Below, piece by piece: positions 42,772-52,148 of a stretch of 64,000 nt of DNA. The translations under genes and the position numbers were made by a program. Origin of the DNA: Brienomyrus brachyistius (Eukaryota > Chordata > Actinopteri > Osteoglossiformes > Mormyridae). The notes beneath the pieces are model-generated. The model was given only the letters and a program-made list of their open reading frames with translations, searched no databases and had not been told where the DNA came from. Where the stretch lies: assembly GCF_023856365.1 (NCBI RefSeq), contig NC_064541.1:23724214-23788213 (forward strand), in the 5' to 3' direction. How positions within the stretch are numbered: position 1 is the first letter of the stretch; the number at the start of each line of letters is the position of its first letter.

Positions 42772-44715
42772 AACGGGGCAGTCCCTGAGGCCAGGGTCCC
42801 GGTTTGGAGGGGTAATCTTGGTGAAACTTCGCAGCGAGGGAGGGGTCTTTGACGAGCCGGGCCGGTTATCCAGGAGAGCTCTTCTGGGCCACCCTCCACC
42901 CACTCGACCAGGTCCTGGAGCACTCCAGCTCGGCAGCGAGAGTCCAGGATGGACCGAACCCGGTTAGCGGGGGGGTCGTCCGGGACCTCCGGCAGCGATG
43001 GCTCGATGGATCCATCTTCGAGGCGGAGCGGACTGTAGCGGACGGGCTTCACCAGGGAGACATGGAATGTGGGGCAGATCCGGTACATTCAGGGCAGTTG
43101 GAGTCTTACCGCCGTGGCTCCGATCCGTTGCAGGATTCGGAAGGGTCCAATGTACCTGGCGGTAAGCTTATGGCATCCTGGGAGCTTGAGGTTCTTTGTG
43201 GATAACCACACCTGTTGTCCCACCCGGTAAGGCGGACAAACCCGCCGGCGCTTGTCGGCTTGCACCTTCGTCTTCTCCGCCTGCGTACACAACGCCTGCT
43301 GGATCCGGTGCCATGCTAGCCGGGTCTCCTTGTACCACTTCTCTACGGCCGGCACGGTCCCCGCTGGGGAGTCCCAGGGGAAGAGGGGAGGCTGGAACCC
43401 TAGCACACACTGAAACAGAGAGACGTCAGTAATGGGACTCACCCGGGAATTGAGGGCGTATTCCGCCCACAGAAGACGGGAAGCCCAACCTGCGGGGTCC
43501 CCGTGACTAATGAGCCGAAGCGTCTTTGTAACCTCCTGGTTCATCCTCTCCGCGAGACCGTTTGACTGTGGGTGATAGGTTGAGGACAGGCCGAGCAAGA
43601 TATTAAGTTTGTGATAGAAAGCCCGGAAGACCTGTGAGGCGAACTGAGGTCTGCGGTCTGACACGTTGTCTTCCGGGATTCCATAGTAGCAGAACAGCCA
43701 TTGGACCAGGAGATCCGCAAGCTCGGAGGCCGTCGGAAGCTTCGCGAGGGTGATCAGGCATCACATCTTGGAAAATCGGTCCACAATGGTGAGTATGGTG
43801 GTTTTCCCCTGTGAACGTGGTAGATCAGTAAAGAAAATCCATGGCTATGTGCGACCAGGGGCGTGAAGGCACAGGCAAGGGATGGAGCAGCCCCGCCGGA
43901 GCTTGGTGAACGGATTTCAGCTGAGCACATTCCGCACAGGACTCGACATACGTAGTCACCTCTTTTCCCATCCCGGGCCACCAGTATTCCTGAGCGACCA
44001 GGTATAGAGTGACGGCGGACCCTGGGTGCCCAGTACCTTGCTGGGCATGGACCCACCGAAGGAGGCTTTTCCAATGTGTCTTGGACACATACAGGGCAGC
44101 TTGAAGGGATGGAACGAGTCTCGTTCTCTCGGCGGATGACCTCCTCCAGTGACCAGGTAATGGTTGCGACAAAGCATTCTGGGTTGAGGATAGGGCTGGT
44201 TTGGTCTCCGGCCTCTGGGAGGTTGAACTGACGTGAAAACGCATCTGCCTTGATGTTCCGGGACCCTGGAAGATAGCAGACCTTAAATGCAAAACGGGCA
44301 AACCAGGTCGCCCACCGCGCCTGGCGGGCTGACGTTTAGCGCTTTGAGGGTACTCCAAATTGCGGTGGTCTGTGAGCACCACAAAGGGTTGACGGGCTCC
44401 CTCCAGCCAATGTTCCCATTCCTCCAATGCCAGCTTGATCGTGAGGAGCTCTCGATCCCCTACGTCGTAGTTCCTCTCAGCCGAAGACAACTTCCGCAAG
44501 AAGCAGGCACAGGGGTGGCGACGTCCTGTGGCTGGGTTTCTCTGGATGAGGATGGCCCCGACCCCTGCCTCAGAGGCGTCTACCTCCACCTCGAACGGGA
44601 GCTCAGGTCGGGGCTGGGTGAGGACAGGGGCCGAACGGAAAGCCTCCTTTAAGTGCTCTCTTACAATTTGCGCACTGATGTAAATTGGTCGCTCATTCAT
44701 GAATGGCGAGGCCAT
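42772..44715 (-). mobile_element. Ty3/Gypsy pol relic: RNase H, integrase, chromodomain-like tail
   Basis: Read on the minus strand from 44715. RNase H shows FEVEVDASEAGVGAIL and VVLTDHRNLEY. The integrase zinc domain is the H-H-C-C pattern GTGHPGSAV to YVESCAECAQLK. The core begins SHIAMDFLY (first catalytic Asp); a frame change follows, then SDRRPQFASQVF (second Asp) and QSNGLAERMNQE (catalytic Glu). The C-terminus has FHVSLVKPVRYSP and SILDSRCRAGVLQDLVEWV, a chromodomain-like segment as in chromoviruses. Protease and RT are missing at the 5' end and frames are broken, so it is inactive. Confidence 0.92.
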
Positions 44716-44734
44716 GGCTGATTGTACTGTATTT

Positions 44735-45045
44735 CAACGCACGGAGTACAGTATCGCCTAATGTATATTTGTCACACTAGCACATTTACAGTACAGTATA
44801 CTAATGCTACCCCTACTAATTCATTGAACACGGCATTGGCTGCCATTTGCTTTTGCATTCACAGTAAGGTAAAATGAGTAAATGAACGGCACTGTAAACT
44901 TATTAACAGAAGTCATATACGTAACCAAGGTACAATTCAATAAAATACGTAAAGGAAACATGTACTGTACAGTACATGACATTTTTGAGGATCTGTGAAT
45001 TTGCGAATCACAAAGCGCGAATGCATGAGGCCTGACTGTATTACT
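44735..45045. mobile_element. possible pogo/Tigger-like MITE
   Basis: The reverse complement of the right edge reads TACAGTCAGGCCTCATGCAT followed by TCGCGCTTTGTGATTCGC, which resembles a pogo-type end next to TA. The left edge is not clear (GATTGTACTGTATTTCAACG), and GTACTGTACAGTAC palindromes lie inside. Tentative. Confidence 0.3.
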
Positions 45046-45149
45046 GTTTTTAAAACCTTCTGCTGGTTTCATGGCCTAAAGTGGAGCTAAAACATAAACA
45101 ACCCTTAGAAACAAATAAAAATAAAACAGGTTGATTTTCCATTCCATTC

Positions 45150-45555
45150 TCTGCCACTTATCCGGGGTCAGGTCACGGGGGCAGCAGTCTAAGCAGGAAT
45201 ACCCAGACCTCCCTCTTACCAGCCATGTCCTCCAGCTCTACCAGGGGGATCCCAAGGTGTTCCCAGGCGAGATATAATCTCTCCAACGTATCCGAGGGGT
45301 GCCCTGTTGCCTCCTCCCAGTTGGACATTCCCGAAACACCTCAGCAGGGAGCTGTCCAGCAGGCATCCTAGATAGATGCCCGAACCACCTCAATTAGCTC
45401 CTTTTGATGTGGAGGAGCAGTGGCTCTACTTTGAGCCCCTGCCGAATGTCCAAGCTCCTCACTGTATCTCTAAGGCTGTGCCAAGACACCCTACAGAGGA
45501 AACTCATTTGGCTCATTTGGAGTCTCAAATAACAAACCAACGTCATAGCACGTCA
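45150..45555 (-). mobile_element. LINE ORF2 C-terminal fragment
   Basis: The + strand (TTATCCGGGGTCAGGTCACG to GAGGAAACTCATTTGG) is the antisense of a LINE C-terminus I recognise in fish: the sense strand would read an MSFLRRVAGxSLRDxVRSS / LLLHIERxxLRWFGHL / AREVWASLLRLLP-like series. I cannot fix the clade from memory. Here it carries indels, and its far edge is interrupted by a solo LTR. Confidence 0.65.
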
Positions 45556-45560
45556 CTGTG

Positions 45561-46108
45561 TGTTGTGAAGACGAGAAGACGGACACAGTCTTAACAACAA
45601 CATGTATGTGGATCTCCAATTCCACACTGGAGTTCCAGGACTTGTGCTTGCAGGGTTCCAAGACTGAAGACATCAAAGGTAACCAAGGGGCTGAGCCAAA
45701 ATCCGATCCGTGTCGGTAACAGGTGGACAGAGGCGTAGAGCAAGGTTGGGGTTCCAGGCAGGGATTGAGCATCGGCATCGGTACAGAGGGGAACGGGCAG
45801 AAACTCTGGATCTAGGAAGCGTAACAGACGTCAGAGCACCGATAATCAGACACAGGAAAAAACATTCGAACTCAGGGCACACCATGACGATATCGCACAG
45901 ATCAGAAAACTGAGTCACCAGTTATAGTGCACCCAAACAAGGGGAAACTAGGCACTGCTGGGAGAGGAGTGTCCGAAACCGGAGGAACTGGTAAAACTAG
46001 AAAAACTGGACAACAGGGCGCAAAGCATCGGGGAGTCCCTATCGGTTGGAACCCCTGGGGGGGCGTGGCTGAGATGGCGATGGGGATTCCCCAGCATGAT
46101 CCATGACA
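45561..46108 (-). mobile_element. solo LTR of 548 bp, TSD CTGTG
   Basis: A perfect 5-bp duplication CTGTG at 45556-45560 and 46109-46113 flanks a block whose + strand edges are TGTTGTGAAGACGAG and GGATCATG-like GCATGATCCATGACA. On the minus strand it begins TGTCATGGATCATGC and ends CTTCACAACA. It shows the TG/CA ends and the GGCGTGGCTGAG block often seen in Gypsy LTRs. No interior is attached. It has inserted at the edge of the LINE fragment. Confidence 0.85.
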
Positions 46109-46159
46109 CTGTGTTTATATTAATTTTTAATTAATTTTAATTTAGTGATTAATTGTCAT

Positions 46160-46450
46160 TGTTGACACACCACAGCACACAGTGCACAACGAAATGTGTT
46201 CTCTGCATTTAACCCATATGTCACAATGTGACATGGCAGGGGGCAGCTAATTCAGCGCCCCAGTGAGAGGCAGGGGCGCCGCTAGCAATTTTGGGCCCTA
46301 TGACAAAATATGAGGTTGGGCCCCCCTACCACACCCATTCAGATCTCTGGGGGCCCCTAAAGGGCGTGGGCCCTTAGAATTGTCCCAACTTTCCCCCCCT
46401 TAGCGGCGCCCCTGGTGAGAGGTGTTCCAATTACACAATGGATGTGTTCT
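46160..46450 (+). repeat. fish dispersed repeat interrupted by a hAT MITE
   Basis: Left part: CACACAGTGCACAACGAAAT, TGTTCTCTGCATTTAACCCA and GGCAGGGGGCAGCTAATTCA, then GCGCCCCAGTGAGAGG. After the inserted MITE it resumes with GTGAGAGGTGTTCC. The first blocks are a widespread fish repeat; class uncertain. Confidence 0.6.
46271..46414. mobile_element. 144-bp hAT MITE, TSD GTGAGAGG
   Basis: Terminal inverted repeats of about 15 bp: CAGGGGCGCCGCTAG at the left and TTAGCGGCGCCCCTG at the right. A perfect 8-bp duplication GTGAGAGG at 46263-46270 and 46415-46422. Both ends and the TSD length fit hAT. The interior is short with GGGCCCT/GGGCCC symmetry (TTTTGGGCCCTATGACAAAA). No coding capacity. Confidence 0.95.
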
Positions 46451-46749
46451 CTTTGAACCGTTTTGATAGAGCTCGACATAAAAGAGACATATACAAACTT
46501 TTGTGAATAAATATCAAGTAATTATCTCCCTAATAAAATACTGCAACTTGTTATTTCTAGTAGAATACCAGCAAATTTTTGAGTGTTTTTCAATCCCTTT
46601 ATTTATAGGCTAATAATAAATAAATTACAAAATAAATATTTTTTCCCCAAAAGGATACTACATGGATCATTGAGGAAGTGAATAAGCACTTTGTTTTCCA
46701 TGTAATGCGAATAGTATTGATGTTTTATGGATTATTAGGGGTGCATTTT

Positions 46750-47340
46750 GCTGGAAAATGTTAAATTTAAAGAATAGAGGGAAATGTGAAGCTGTTTTAG
46801 TTGAGGAAGGCAGGGAAAAGGGCCAGCCCTCACAAAGGAGTAGATGGAAAAGGGAGGTTTTAAATATCTTGGGGTATTTTGGGGGGGGGGCATGGGAATT
46901 TTTAAAAAGCACATTGCTGCATGTGCAAGAGGACTTCATACCTGTTTCCAGCAAAACTAAATCTAGGAAACTGCGACCAAGGTGGTTTACTAAGGAAATT
47001 AAGAATAAAGTCAGGAGGAAAAGGGCTCTGTTCCACAAATGGAAAATAACTAATGATTTCAAAATCAAACAGTATCTAATAAAGTCTACAGGTTGAGTTA
47101 AAAATAACACTAGACTCTCCAAGAGGAATGTAGAAAGGAAGATAGCATTGGAGGCTTAAGATGTCATTAAAAGTTTTGTCCAATATTTTAACTCCAAAAG
47201 AGCTCTAAAAGCTGAAATCACTAATTTGCAGGATAGTAAGGACCTTAAAATTGAAAATGAAATTGATATAGTAAATGAGTTTAATGATTATTTTACACAG
47301 GCGTTCACAGTAGAGAACACGAGTAACTTACCAACATCCC
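46750..47340 (+). mobile_element. CR1-like LINE fragment (copy 2)
   Basis: Encodes AWEFLKSTLLHVQEDFIPVS, LRPRWFTKEIKNKVRRKRAL and then, past a stop, RLSKRNVERKIALEA, KIENEIDIVNEFNDYFTQAF and TVENTSNLP, in one frame. This is the linker leading into RT of a CR1-type ORF2. About 180 bp (46905-47090) are nearly identical to 14280-14459. A SINE interrupts the 3' side at 47341. Confidence 0.72.
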
Positions 47341-47752
47341 ATCCATCCATCCATTTTCCAAACCGCTTATCCTACTGGGTTGCGGGGGGTCTGGAGCCTG
47401 GGCACGTGGCAGGGAACAACCCAGGACGGGTGGCCAGCCCATCGCAGGGCACACTCACACACCATTCACTCACACATGCACACCTACGGGCAATTTAGCA
47501 ACTCCAATTAGCCTCAGCATGTTTCTGGACTGTGGGGGGAAACCGGAGTACCTGGAGAAAACCCCACAACGACATGGGGAGAACATGCAAACTCCACACA
47601 CGTGTAACCCAGGTGGAGACTCGAACCCGGGTCCCAGAGGTGTGAGGCAACAGTGCTAACCACTGCACCACCATGCCGCCCCATACAGTGCTAACCACTG
47701 CACCACCATTCCGCCCCATACAGTGCTAACCACTGCACCACCATGCCGCCCC
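47341..47752 (-). mobile_element. tRNA-derived SINE (copy 7) with triplicated head
   Basis: Reverse-oriented full copy: the tail (CCATTTTCCAAACCGCTTAT) is at the left and the head at the right. The first head copy (CAGTGCTAACCACTGCACCA, CCATGCCGCCCCATA) is followed by a second 35-bp copy (47686-47720) and a third (47721-47752). Each contains the A-box region but only the first has the B box. No target-site duplication is clear. Confidence 0.92.
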
Positions 47753-48850
47753 AAGCTGCTGGTTTTCCGCCAAGTTGTGGCACCAATGTTTTTTTTTGTC
47801 AGCCAATCGGGGGTGCAAGGAGGGAGAGAGTCCGAGGGTCTGTATGGACGTTTGGGGAAATTTCCCCTGTGCAAGCGAGTGCTGGACCGCCACTACGAGC
47901 CTCACGAGGAGTGAGTCTCCCTGGAGCTGGGGGTACGGCAGGACACTGAGTGACAGTTCGCTGAAGCTTCTGCTGTCGCCTGCTTCGCCGCCATCATCAC
48001 GCATTGGGTAGCGTGAGAACTGCGTTTCAAGTTTTTTCCCCTTCCTTTTTGTTTTCTTTCCTCGCTGGATGAAGACATGGAGGAGGGACGGTAACTGCCA
48101 GAGCAGAGAGAGTTTCCACCGGGTTCTGCAGCTACAGAACCTCCAACCTCACAGACCCTCTATGTGCACCAGTACAGTATATGGGCCCCAAGGATAATCT
48201 AACTGCTACCAATATAAATGTATATGGTAACTAGCTCGCTTGGAGTTTTGGGTTGGTGGGTTAAACTGTATGCTGAAGTGTTTTTCCTGTAAATGTACTG
48301 CGGGTTATTAAAAATCTGATGTGTTTTTCCCCTTGTACTTAAAAGAAGGTGATTATAAAATGTAAAATCAACTATATAGGTTCTTGGTTAGTAATTGGAG
48401 CTGGTCCCTTTAGTTGTTTGTGTTACCTCTTCATTTTCATTAAACTAGATTAGAAATTACAGTGACGAGGTGTTGGGTTTTCAAAATATAATTGTTTCTC
48501 ATTCAGAGAGGGTTCATAATTTAGACGTACTATATTCTGGGGAAATATTTATTATACCACGCTGGTTTTGGTGGTATACTGTTCCCCCAATGGAGGCACT
48601 GCGCAAATTGGTTTATTGGAATATTAGGTTTGGCGAACAGAGAATCCAGTCAGTCCAACATCACCAGCTGGGAGCTCAGGATCCTGTTTAGTAAGGCGTT
48701 TTGGGTAAATTTCTAGTTTCAGTGTTACATCGGGTGTTCAAGCTAACACGTCCTAGCCTTGTTGCTTGACTCTGGGGAGCGGAGCCAGCCTGGTGCCACA
48801 GGGGGGTTAAACAAAGTATTTTGGGTTTATAATCCTTATAGATAGTATAC
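47753..48850. other. unidentified sequence, part GC-rich
   Basis: The stretch 47760-48130 has higher GC and CpG than its surroundings and could be the leader or UTR of a retroelement, but no motif fixes it. Short overlapping frames on both strands do not resemble a protein. From 48200 the composition returns to AT-rich. Confidence 0.4.
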
Positions 48851-49740
48851 TCACACTGCTCCATACTAATCATGATGCCCATTTCTTCTCCCACCCACAC
48901 ATCCATACATGTGCACCCACAATCTCATGCACACTCACTACAAGAATACATAGTCAGACCATTAATCATAAACCACAGCTTACAACATGTTTTCCCTCAT
49001 CTATGTAACTTGGAGCATCCATGGCATTGGCCTCCAGGCAAAAAGAATCAAAGTTATCCATCACCTGTCCAGTTTATCTGCAAATATCTGTCTGCTACAC
49101 GAAACACATCTTGCGGAATCTCATCAATTCAAATTTACATCACCACAGTACAGTAATGTATTTTCAGCCCAGTATAACACTAAACAAAGAGGAGTATGCA
49201 TGCTTATTAAAAAATAATGTTTCATTCACTCTCAAATACTCTGTTCCTGATCCCAATGGATGTTACATAATTATAAATATGACAATCAACAACAGATTTA
49301 TAACAATTGCTAGCATTTACAGCCCTAACACTGACAATTTTTTTCACACCTTCTGCCTATGCATACCCATTTTTGGGAAGAAAAAGAAATTCACTATCAT
49401 TCTCCCTGGGCTGCTGCACCCCTCTGTCACCCGTACTCTGCCTGCTAAGGGACACAACATCTGTTAGTTTAAACAAGGAATCTACCAGATGTCTCCTTGT
49501 GGCTCTAGCTGTTGCCAAAAAACTATTCTCTTGAACTAGAAAACATTATGCATTGGAAAAATCTCAAATTATTTTTTCTCTCTGGAAAGTCTCTCCACTT
49601 CCATTATCACCAATTCAACCAGCAGAATCCACTCTTGTCCCCTACTTTATATATCTGACCTACACTACTGTCATATCCAATGCTCCTCCCAACTTCTTAA
49701 TTTTTCAGTCTGCCTGGTTCATATGGAATTGCCCCTAGAC
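48850..49740 (+). mobile_element. L1-like LINE: endonuclease fragment joined to a distal part
   Basis: The N-terminal endonuclease is readable: SIHGIGLQAKRIKVIHHLSS, ICLLHETHLAESHQF (catalytic Glu in ETH), YNTKQRGVCMLIKK, then after a frameshift near 49217 DPNGCYIIINMTINNRF and ITIASIYSPN. From about 49380 the text changes to a distal L1-type segment (KKTILELENIMHWKNL in shifted frames). Most of ORF2, including RT, is deleted. L1 rather than CR1 is indicated by the spacing of these motifs. Confidence 0.68.
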
Positions 49741-49806
49741 ACATTTATTAACCACTCTTCTACCAACTTTCTATGCATGCACTCACACAACTTTGGTTGT
49801 TTTCCT

Positions 49807-50285
49807 TATTATTATGGGCCTATTCATTTCAATGAAGAGGCCTATATTACTCTTCACCTAGCAAACTATATTTTCTGAATTTGTGCTTAGCCATTGAAAT
49901 GGACGGAACTCATTTCGGTGCCAAGTCGTAGGGCATGCCTAGCCGGACAGATTCACATATCGTTTGTCTCCATACACCATTCCCTCTCAAATCGAAAAAA
50001 AATGTTGTTATTTATTATTCTAACGTAAAATTTCGGCAATTGATGCGGGTTGTACCGTAGCGTGCAGCCAGGCAATCTATACTTCAAAAGTGAGTACTTT
50101 ATTGTGTGAAGTGTGCTATTACTTTTGTTGACATTTTGCATTACCATGGCGACGCTATTCACGCTCAAACACACTAAAAATCCCATAGGAATACATTGAA
50201 TCCTAACTTTTTACTAGCATTAGCATATACCTAACTAGCCATGTGAAGAGTAATATGGATCGATATTTTCATTGCAGTGAATACC
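49807..50285. mobile_element. palindromic MITE, about 480 bp
   Basis: The left arm (49814-49862, GGGCCTATTCATTTCAATGA then CCTATATTACTCTTCACCTA) pairs with the reverse complement of the right arm (GGGGTATTCACTGCAATGAA, then CCATATTACTCTTCACATGG). Arms are about 55 bp. The interior is non-coding. No reliable TSD was seen. Confidence 0.6.
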
Positions 50286-50332
50286 CCAATAAACAGAAGC
50301 AAAGCTACTGCCCATTTCGTTAAAAGTTTTTC

Positions 50333-50500
50333 CACTCGGCCAGTGTTCATGCCACAGCAACAAGACTCGATTCTCATGATCAGCTCTTATTACCCAACAC
50401 CTTAAGACCACCATCTTGACCCGCACTCATCTTTTCTTACTTTTATCATCCCTCGTTCTTCCTACTCGGCCAGTGTTCATGCCACAGCTACAAGACTCAA
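50333..50500. repeat. direct repeat pair, period 131 bp
   Basis: CTCGGCCAGTGTTCATGCCA followed by CAGC-ACAAGACTC occurs at about 50335 and 50466, each with a following CACCCAACACCT-like block. It is followed by short CACCTAGCAAC repeats near 50530-50590. Confidence 0.75.
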
Positions 50501-50832
50501 TAATCAACTTCAGGCCTCATCACCCAACACCTAGCAACACTCTTGAAAACACCTAGCAACGCCTAGAAACAACCTAGCAACCAGCTACCGATACCCTATC
50601 AACTAGTTATTACTATCATCATCTTGTCATTATTTAGCACCTATACATTGAACACCTCATTGCTATACTTTCCTATGATGCACCTACATTACTATCTTTT
50701 CTTTGTATACTAGTATTAATGTTCATACTTGCCTTCAAGTTAATTGATGGTTGCCCATTGGCCACATACTTCTCCCCTTTTATCTCTATTATTATTATTT
50801 TCATAGTATATCAGGAGTATTATTCTTATTGT

Positions 50833-51200
50833 TGTTATCATGCCCAGCTCGTCCGATCCTTGTGTGTGCCACGCCCCCCTGATTATCCACGTGTGCTTCC
50901 CTGATCGTACCCAGCTGTGTCTAGTTATTTTGCTCCGTCTTGTGTATTTCAGTCCGCGTCTTGCCCTGGTTCCTTGTCTGTCATTGATGTTAGTCTACGT
51001 CTGATGTTTCCGGGTCCCCGTACCCAAACAAATCCCCGTTTTCTGCCCGCCTTGCCTGCTTCCTGCCCGTGCGCATTACCCGCCACTTCAGTCCGAACCG
51101 CAAAGCAGAACCCCTGTGTCCAGAGTCCCCTTCCCCCTGCACAATGCCCCTCCCCCACACTCCTAAAATCGCAATGCAGAGTCCCATGGTTTGCAGAGGA
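50833..51200 (+). mobile_element. LTR family A (copy 3)
   Basis: Begins around TGTTATCATGCCCAGCTCGT and keeps CACGCCCCCCTGATTATCCA, GTACCCAGCTGTGTCTAGTT and TCCTTGTCTGTCATTGATGT. It extends further than the other copies, with C-rich sequence to about 51190. The right edge is uncertain. Confidence 0.7.
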
Positions 51201-51822
51201 GTGTGCATAAGCACATGTAAAGTTATGTAGATTGAATCAGGTGTGAGTGTGACACTCAGCTAATTATGATGATGGTGGTGGAGGAAGGGGGGTTCTATTC
51301 AAAATAGGGCTGTAAATGTAGGCAAAAAAAATCTTGGTATGATAATTATATCCAAAAATCACGGTTTTTGATGTCACAGTTTAATCCCACCCCCTACAAC
51401 GCTCCCCTGCCACTCAAGAGAAGCAAATATGAAAAGTTAATTATATAAATTTACTTAATGTAATTCTTATTAATTTCTTTAGTCACATGAATTAGTGCCA
51501 TTTAAATTCAGTCCATTCACAGTGACATGGCTCTTGCAAATATTACCTATGCATTGTATTTGGAGGTTACTAGCCTACAGACAATTCACAATTTGCATTG
51601 TGGCTTAATGTGACAGGTGTTGTTCTCTCTGATTGTCTAGAAAGGTTTTATGTGTTGCTTGTTTTGACCATTATAGTTTTACCACATGCTGTACAAATAG
51701 GGTTGCCATCCCTCGCAGACTGACCAGGAGACTCAAGAAATGGAATGAGGCCTCCTGGAATTTCAAGACTTCAATCTTGGAGATCGTTAGTGTTTTTTTA
51801 AAAAAGGGGGGCTCAAAGTTAA

Positions 51823-51907
51823 CCCTCTAGGGGTAGGGAACACACTTTCACTCACTGGGGCAATGTCAGATTTATGTGAAGTTTGTTATTTGACATCAAA
51901 TATAACA
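51823..51907 (-). mobile_element. piggyBac-type MITE fragment (copy 2)
   Basis: TTAA at 51819-51822 followed by CCCTCTAGGGGTAGGGAACA, the reverse complement of the right end of the copy ending at 57020. It jumps after CTCACTGGGGCA to an interior block (TCAGATTTATGTGAAGTTTG) also present near 56810-56855, so it is internally deleted. Confidence 0.7.
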
Positions 51908-52148
51908 AAAGGTAATCAGAGAAGAGGCAGACCCCGGAATGCGGGAAAATCAATCTTTGAATAGAAAGCCAAGTGGATGTGAACTGTGGACCCCTGTCAG
52001 ACACAATATCTTCAGGGATTCCGTAGCATCGAAATGTCCACGTTATTAACACTTCAGCTAGGTCTGTTGTAGCGTTTGGAAGCTGGGGTAGAGTGACGAG
52101 TCTGCACATTTTAGAAAAATCAGTCCACTACAGTCAATATGACAGTAT
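51908..52148 (-). mobile_element. Ty3/Gypsy relic 2, downstream part: LTR edge and integrase core
   Basis: The minus strand reads an integrase core segment ([20 protein letters not shown], then [18 protein letters not shown] with the second catalytic Asp). It passes abruptly at about 51955 into LTR-like sequence (GACCCCGGAATGCGGGAAAA on the + strand, similar to the LTR edge at 42.3 kb). The deletion between removes the rest of integrase. The upstream part of the same copy continues at 54929. Confidence 0.78.

Noticed and set aside
50332..50590. Repeats near 50.4 kb as a regulatory array
   Set aside because: Only two long copies and a few short CACCTAGCAAC units are present. Nothing indicates binding sites.
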